Positions 59,701 to 64,000 of a stretch of DNA of 64,000 nucleotides are shown in pieces (position 1 is the stretch's first letter; the number at the start of each line of letters is the position of its first letter). The stretch is taken from the NCBI RefSeq assembly GCF_900129785.1, contig NZ_FSRC01000001.1, positions 1,922,001 to 1,986,000 of the forward strand, in the 5' to 3' direction. Made by a program: the position numbers and the translations under genes. The notes beneath the pieces are model-generated. The model saw only the letters and a program-made list of their open reading frames with translations, ran no database searches and was not told the origin of the DNA. The DNA comes from Algoriphagus halophilus. Lineage in GTDB: Bacteria; Bacteroidota; Bacteroidia; Cytophagales; Cyclobacteriaceae.

Positions 59701-62700
59701 GGAGCCCGCATCCAGGGTACCTTGATTGATTGCATAGGTTCCCACATCTTCTCCGACTGCTCTGGCCAATACTCCACTAAGGACTGCCTCAGTATCGCCA
59801 TTTTGTAAACCGGATACCTGATAGGTGAATATTGGATCTGCATTTCCGTACACCTTGGTCTGACTGGCATCGGCAGTAATATCCAAGGTTGCAATTGTAA
59901 TCTCAAAGTCGGCAGTGGTGAAGTTAATGAAGTAATTAGATCCGGCATCGATTGTTCCTGGCTGAATCGCATACATACCCACATCTTCGCCCGCTATTCT
60001 GGTCAGAGCCCCTGAGATAACCGATTCTGTATCCCCGTTCTTCAATCCACTCACTGAATAAGTGAATACTGGATCAGCTGCACCATATACCTTGGTCTGG
60101 CCAGCATCTGCTGTGATATCCAAGGTAGCAGGTGTGATTTCAAAATCTGAAGAGTTAAAGTTGATGATATAGTTGTCACCAGCACTCAAAGTTCCTTGGC
60201 TAATCGCATAGAAGCCCACATCCTCGCCTGGCGATCTAGATAATTGACCTGAGAATATGGAACCTGAATCCCCATTTTTAAGACCTAAGGCAAAAAAGGC
60301 AAAGGTCGGATCCACATTGCCATAGACCTTTCTTTGTCCTGCAAAGGCAGTGACCTCCAATGTAGCAGGAGTGATCTCAAAATTCGCAGGAGTAAAGTTG
60401 ATGGAATAGTTTGGACCCGCATCAAGGGTTCCTAATTGAATAGCATAGGTTCCGACATTCTCCCCAGAGGCTCTAGATAAAGATCCCGTAAGGATGTTCT
60501 CATCATCTCCGGCTTCAAAGCCTGTGGCAGTAAAGGTATACACAGGATTCGCATCGCCATACACTTTGCTCTGACCTGCATCCACGGTAATATTCAATAC
60601 TTTCGGAACCACCGCAATAGTCACTTCTACATTTACTTGGGATGGATTGCCATTTACATCAGTAACGGTGTAGGTAATATTATTTATTCCTTCATCATTT
60701 CTATCAAAAATAGTTTGACTTAATACCTGTGACTGGATTCCACATGCATCAGTGGAACCTTCATCAATCATGGCAGGCGTCAAATTAACTGTGCCAAATG
60801 CATCCACATTCAAGGTAATAGCAGCTTTAGCCAGAATTGTTGGTCCGATCAAATCTTGAACTAAAACATTTGTGACTGCGAAATCAGAATTCCCAGCTTG
60901 ATCCGTTGCGGTTACCGTAACATTGTTAATTCCAACATCGGAACAATTAAAATCAGTTTTATCTAATGCTAATTGAATATTTCCGGATGAAGAGTAATCA
61001 TCTGTGATCGGACTAGCTAATAGGTCTGTTGGTAAAATCGTTGGCGTATTACCATTCACATCCAATTGGAGTGCTAAACCATTTATCAAAATTGGAGTTG
61101 GAGCCAAGATATCAATAGTTACTAGTAGTCCTGGAGAAGAAGGACTTGTATTGCCAGCAAGGTCAGTAGCAGTAGCAGTAATGGTATGAATTCCTGAAGA
61201 CAACGTCGAAGAAGTAATTGACCAGTTGCCCGATCCATCAGCAGGAATTATACCCACATTCCCATCCAAACTACTATTCAGAGTAATAGTAGAATTTGGT
61301 AAAGCTGTCCCCACAAACGTTGGAGTTATATCATTGGTGATATTATCAGCATCACTAATACCCGAATCACTGCCAGCGACAAGATCTGGGGTAGAAGGCG
61401 GCGTAGGTGGATTCGAATCCTTATCCGCAGTATTCGTTGCATTTGCTCCCTGATTTCCTGCAGGGTCTACCAGGTAAATTGTGAGGGTCACTATCCCATC
61501 CGATAATCCAGAAAGATCATAGCCTGCTCCTCCATTATTAAATGTTTGACTAGCAGAAGATACTGATTCGGTTCCCGATACTGGAGTTCCTCCTCCATTG
61601 CTTGTAAATGAGTAATTCAACGTTGTTCCTACTTCCAACCCTGTTCCAGTGAACTCTATGATGGTCTGATTGATCACATTTATCTGAGATTCTCCCAATA
61701 GGTCAATGGATACAGCATATCCAGCAGGAACCACGGTGTCCTTATTTTTTGTATCAGAGGTAGGCGAACCTACATTTCCAAGTCCATCCTCAAGAGTAGC
61801 AGATAAGGTGATGAGACCATCTCCCAACCCACTTAAATCAATTCCTGTGATTTGATCTGAAGCAGTAGCTATTGTTCCAGATCCGGAAACAGCTGTTCCT
61901 CCTCCAGAACTTGTGAATTCATAATTGTAGGTAGCACCCACTTCAGCACCAGCGAATGTAAAACTAGCTGCAGTTTCATTCGAGCTATTGATAGCACTTT
62001 GATCGATGGATACTGAATAACCTGTTGGTGGAGTTGCATCTTCATCGATGATCGTAATGGTCACTTGACTTGGAGTTCCCGCAGTCGCATTCGTAGGTGT
62101 ACCCATATCAATGATAACCGTCTCATTTCCTTCCTCAATACCATCAAATTGAGAAGTTACACGAATACTATCCATGATTTCACCAGGTGAAAGCGTGATG
62201 GTAGAGCCGGTAATGCTATAATCCGTACCACCTCCTGATGCTGTTCCACTAAATGATAGAGGTACCGTTACCGTCGTTCCTGCAACTACATCCAAAATTG
62301 CCCTCACATAAGCCTGACCACCACTTTCATCGGTAATTGGATTATAAATACCCAATACCTCCAAGGTAGCAGTAGGTTGAGGGTCATCATCTGTAATGGT
62401 ATAAGTCACCTGTTGAGTTCCGTCTTCCTCTGCGTTAGTGACTCCTGATATATCAATGATTACGGTTTCGTTTCCTTCATATAGCGCATCTGGAACATTG
62501 GTTAACGTAATAGAACCTGTAGTATTTCCGGCAGTAATGGTGATTGAGGTACCACTTAGAGAATAATCCACGCCACCACCTGTTGCAGTACCACTGAATC
62601 CTAAATTAACAGTGACATCATCTGTAGATGTTTCAGAAAGTGTTGCAGTCACCTCAGTGGTTGTTGTTGTACCTTCTAATTTAGAGACAGGAGTAACTGA

Positions 62701-64000
62701 CAAAGAAACTGTAGGTGGAGAATAATCAGAACAGAACTGAAGATTATCCAAAGCTAAATAAACAAAACTACCTCCCATTTCAATTTCTAATCCATCCACA
62801 AAAGTTCCGGAATTGTCTGCACCACCTTCAGTAGAGAAATCAATATAGAAGAACCCATTATTTGAAGAAAAGTCAGTAGGGAATCCAGAGGATTTGGTGA
62901 TGGTATATACAGTCCCTCCATTTCTAATTCCCCTAATGGTCAACGTACCATCATCCGTAGGATTTGGACTTAATCCAGCTTCAGAAGACAAAAAGAATGC
63001 GATTTTGCTAAATCTAACAGGTTCACTGTTACTTAGTGTATAAGTTCCGACTCCTGTATTTTCGACAAATACATCTGAACTATTAATTCCAAAGCCATTT
63101 CTGACATTCACAGCCCAATTCCCTCCCATGGTAAAGTCTACACCATTAGAGGTAAAAGATGTGATGCCATCCAAGAAAGTTTCAAAATTCTCTATGTAAC
63201 AAGCACCTACCAAATGAAGCTCTCCATTCACATATTCAAATGGAGGAGTATTTCCTAAGGCATCAGCAATATCGGTTCCTGCCAACAGTTTAACCTGAAT
63301 AGAACCTTCCCCAGAGATACCTGTTACGTTCAAGGTATATATAGAGCCTGAACCACTAATACCAGTGATGGCACCTGTAGCGGTTCCTGTTCGAATTAAG
63401 TCAAAATCGTCAATGGTTACATTCGTTGCATTTTCATCAAATGTAACTTGGAAATCCACCGCAGTAGCAGTAGAAATTGGATTGCCTACCTTTAAAATAC
63501 TGTTCACAGCAGGCGCATCTGAATCAACATCAGGAGCGGCCTCACAGAAATTCATATTGTCAATGGCCAATTCAATAAATCCACCACTGATGGTAAACAC
63601 CAATTCATCCACATTCGTATCCCTATAATTTGCGGGTCCCTCGGTAGCAAAATCAAGGGTGAAAAATCCGTTATTGATCGCTGTATTAGTTGGGAAACCT
63701 GTTGTTTTGGTAATGGTAAATTGATCTATTCCACCTTTTTTACCGGTGATGACCAAAGTCCCTGTTCCAGTGGGGTTGTTTCCATTGCTTAGGTCTGAAA
63801 GAAACAAATCAATGGTTTTCATGGTAAACTCCGTCCCACTGGAAACTGAAAAAGTACCCGCCGTAAAATTATTGGCAATATACCCACTGGAAGGACCTGC
63901 ACCGAAACCTAATCTTTTCTCAATCTTCAGTCCTGCGCCCAAAGTAAAGGTTAAACCATTACCACTAAATGTAGTAGACTCATCGGTTTCTGTTTCAAAA
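56707..64000 (-). CDS. Giant repeat-rich surface protein with type-B T9SS C-terminal domain, N terminus outside the window
   Basis: At least 2,430 residues; the frame is open to base 64000, so the start is outside. In order from N to C: two copies of a module ending AIDNMNFC / ALDNLQFC (63.5-64.0 and 62.7-63.2 kb), an Ig-like segment between them, two Calx-beta domains (62.0-62.7 kb, marks YEGNETVIID and GNETVIIDM), two copies of a GYxVSID repeat (61.4-62.0), an Ig-like domain (61.1-61.4), an HYR-like region (60.6-61.1), ten MBG-type repeats with two shorter ones, four thrombospondin-3-like DxDGDGVPD calcium repeats (57.5-57.8), Ig/cadherin-like domains, and the gliding-motility-type end FTPNNDGVNDTWGVP ... 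RRGVLNLLKQ. Probably an adhesin exported by the type IX system and displayed with PorP/SprF. Confidence 0.93.
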   Translation of the reverse strand, partial: FETETDESTTFSGNGLTFTLGAGLKIEKRLGFGAGPSSGYIANNFTAGTFSVSSGTEFTMKTIDLFLSDLSNGNNPTGTGTLVITGKKGGIDQFTITKTTGFPTNTAINNGFFTLDFATEGPANYRDTNVDELVFTISGGFIELAIDNMNFCEAAPDVDSDAPAVNSILKVGNPISTATAVDFQVTFDENATNVTIDDFDLIRTGTATGAITGISGSGSIYTLNVTGISGEGSIQVKLLAGTDIADALGNTPPFEYVNGELHLVGACYIENFETFLDGITSFTSNGVDFTMGGNWAVNVRNGFGINSSDVFVENTGVGTYTLSNSEPVRFSKIAFFLSSEAGLSPNPTDDGTLTIRGIRNGGTVYTITKSSGFPTDFSSNNGFFYIDFSTEGGADNSGTFVDGLEIEMGGSFVYLALDNLQFCSDYSPPTVSLSVTPVSKLEGTTTTTEVTATLSETSTDDVTVNLGFSGTATGGGVDYSLSGTSITITAGNTTGSITLTNVPDALYEGNETVIIDISGVTNAEEDGTQQVTYTITDDDPQPTATLEVLGIYNPITDESGGQAYVRAILDVVAGTTVTVPLSFSGTASGGGTDYSITGSTITLSPGEIMDSIRVTSQFDGIEEGNETVIIDMGTPTNATAGTPSQVTITIIDEDATPPTGYSVSIDQSAINSSNETAASFTFAGAEVGATYNYEFTSSGGGTAVSGSGTIATASDQITGIDLSGLGDGLITLSATLEDGLGNVGSPTSDTKNKDTVVPAGYAVSIDLLGESQINVINQTIIEFTGTGLEVGTTLNYSFTSNGGGTPVSGTESVSSASQTFNNGGAGYDLSGLSDGIVTLTIYLVDPAGNQGANATNTADKDSNPPTPPSTPDLVAGSDSGISDADNITNDITPTFVGTALPNSTITLNSSLDGNVGIIPADGSGNWSITSSTLSSGIHTITATATDLAGNTSPSSPGLLVTIDILAPTPILINGLALQLDVNGNTPTILPTDLLASPITDDYSSSGNIQLALDKTDFNCSDVGINNVTVTATDQAGNSDFAVTNVLVQDLIGPTILAKAAITLNVDAFGTVNLTPAMIDEGSTDACGIQSQVLSQTIFDRNDEGINNITYTVTDVNGNPSQVNVEVTIAVVPKVLNITVDAGQSKVYGDANPVYTFTATGFEAGDDENILTGSLSRASGENVGTYAIQLGTLDAGPNYSINFTPANFEITPATLEVTAFAGQRKVYGNVDPTFAFFALGLKNGDSGSIFSGQLSRSPGEDVGFYAISQGTLSAGDNYIINFNSSDFEITPATLDITADAGQTKVYGAADPVFTYSVSGLKNGDTESVISGALTRIAGEDVGMYAIQPGTIDAGSNYFINFTTADFEITIATLDITADASQTKVYGNADPIFTYQVSGLQNGDTEAVLSGVLARAVGEDVGTYAINQGTLDAGSNYTINFTGADFEITPATLDITADAGQTKVYGDADPVFTYTVNGLKNGDTEAVITGALIRIAGEDVGNYAIQPGTIDAGSNYTINFNSSDFEITPATLDITADAGQTKVYGEADPVFTYSVSGLKNGDTESVISGALIRIAGEDVGLYAIQPGTIDAGSNYTINFISADFEITSATLDITADAGQTKVYGNADPIFTYQVSGLQNGDTEAVLSGLLARAVGEDVGTYAINQGTLDVGSNYTINFTGADFTITPRTLSIVANPNQAKVYGTADPVFAYTASNFGNGDNTSVLTGALSRVAGEDVGLYAITLGSLDAGSNYMIDFTSADFEIAEKVLDVVADAGQGKVFGTADPVLTYLVSGFENGDDASILTGGLVRASGENVGSYAISLGTLDAGSNYAINFTGADFTISKAMIVGVTFDDGSFVYDGTSKSLSISGALPTGTNVTYTNNSRTDVGSQEVTATISGSNYNTLVLTAELSITPATIIGITFDDGSFVYDGTSKSLSISGELPAGADVTYTNNSRTEVGSQEVTATISGSNFTSFNLTAELSITPATLEIVADSGQSKLYGESDPELTYSAAGFGEGDDESILTGSLERTAGESVGMYDILLGSLNAGTNYLIDFTGAEFEIISGDTDGDGVPDEVEEEQGTDPEDPIDYQDLDGDGVPDFVEDEQGTDPSSSGDYLDTDGDKVPDYVEEQQGTDPDDAEDFPDEDGNGIPDYVDDKAVVEFVDQTLEALWGTEVGDLKVPTEVVGITSEGVVINFPVIWDLNGYDPLVSGTMNYLGTVELPDGVFNPQGLQPVLELTVLAKPAPTDVTLSENTFIGLPAVFFQEIGVFTVIDPTDDVHTLSLPEGVQDNDYFEVIDGILFWSSAGRAQGETQFTITLQVIDRGGNVFEKSFQITRQRTPLGQLDVPNTFTPNNDGVNDTWGVPALRYYQGVRISIMEVGGNRVFYTENPDIRWDGTFDGKALPVGAYFWIIEVAETGEVRRGVLNLLKQ
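57812..60600 (-). repeat. Array of ten MBG-type repeats (about 79 aa, 237 bp each) plus two shorter repeats
   Basis: Nine consecutive units of the form LDITADAGQTKVYG...ADP..TY..SGL.NGD....(I/L)SG.L.R..GEDVG.YAI..GT(L/I)DAGSNY.INF...DFEITPAT are followed by two FDDGSFVYDGTSKSLSISG units (about 70 aa) and a tenth long unit. The unit KVYGxADP and GxNYxINF are the MBG/YGX marks. Units 3-4 and 6-7 agree almost exactly at DNA level with a 711-bp offset. Confidence 0.9.

Noticed and set aside
57812..60600. Regular 237-bp repeats that could look like a CRISPR or satellite array
   Set aside because: The repeats are continuous coding sequence in one frame with no spacers; they encode MBG-type protein repeats.
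1..64000. tRNA, rRNA, insertion sequence, phage or CRISPR elements
   Set aside because: I looked for cloverleaf ends, terminal inverted repeats with transposase genes and spaced repeats and saw none that I could support.

Overview
The window looks like chromosomal DNA of a Bacteroidota bacterium of the Cytophagales, probably close to Algoriphagus/Cyclobacteriaceae. Evidence: a PorP/SprF-family protein beside a giant protein with a type-B type IX secretion (gliding-motility) C-terminal domain; many SCxx-type lipoproteins; promoter elements of the TAnnTTTG kind and weak Shine-Dalgarno signals; a histone-H1-like small protein; an Mpl murein ligase and a DnaB helicase of Bacteroidota type. Base composition is moderately AT-rich. 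I found no tRNA, rRNA, insertion sequence, phage module or CRISPR array. Taxonomy is inferred from gene content, not from a marker search.

Layout. 1-2.6 kb: the end of a 3-hydroxyacyl-CoA dehydrogenase, a deoxynucleoside kinase, and a tight minus-strand operon of three poorly known genes. 2.8-11 kb: an Hpt phosphotransfer protein, a coupled S9 peptidase/gamma-glutamyltransferase pair, tRNA/RNA modification (mnmA, truC) and an M28 peptidase. 11-16.9 kb: a nucleoside transporter, an etfB-etfA-bifunctional nuclease operon, a TPR protein and an MDR oxidoreductase. 16.9-25.4 kb: dnaB, a membrane protein resembling lycopene-cyclase domains, mpl, a DnaQ-like exonuclease, an M48 protease, a DUF4442 protein and gluQ. 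25.5-34.2 kb: S10 and M28 peptidases, a potassium channel, PhzF, DinB, ferritin, an HTH regulator, a SUMF1-domain lipoprotein and ribE. 34.3-44.3 kb: pcm, a thioesterase, a three-gene operon (psi/HolD-like protein, DUF3817, kinase-fold protein), a giant M14 peptidase, rfbA, a GT1 glycosyltransferase and a GH32 fructanase. 44.3-51.5 kb: a 594-bp stretch with a possible relic, an acyl-carrier-like protein without its serine, three tandem paralogous lipoproteins, ywbE, DUF1456, sugar and MATE transporters, the H1-like protein and CsbD. 51.6-55.6 kb: an AT-rich accessory-looking stretch (DinB, ROK, F420-reductase-like, a membrane protein coupled to a GH25 lysozyme lipoprotein). 55.7-64 kb: PorP/SprF and its giant repeat-rich partner, which runs off the window end.

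How the genes fit together. Much of the window serves a proteolytic, polymer-scavenging lifestyle: seven exported peptidases or peptide-processing enzymes (S9, GGT, two M28, S10, M14, M48), an exported GH32 enzyme, and nucleoside and sugar importers. Housekeeping genes (dnaB, etfAB, ribE, mnmA, mpl, gluQ) lie between them. The strongest candidates for undescribed biology are the 35.7-37.6 kb operon with a kinase-fold protein, the serine-less acyl-carrier-like protein, the coupled membrane protein/lysozyme pair, the lipoprotein triplet with a repeat-bearing control region, and the giant MBG-repeat protein with its PorP/SprF partner.
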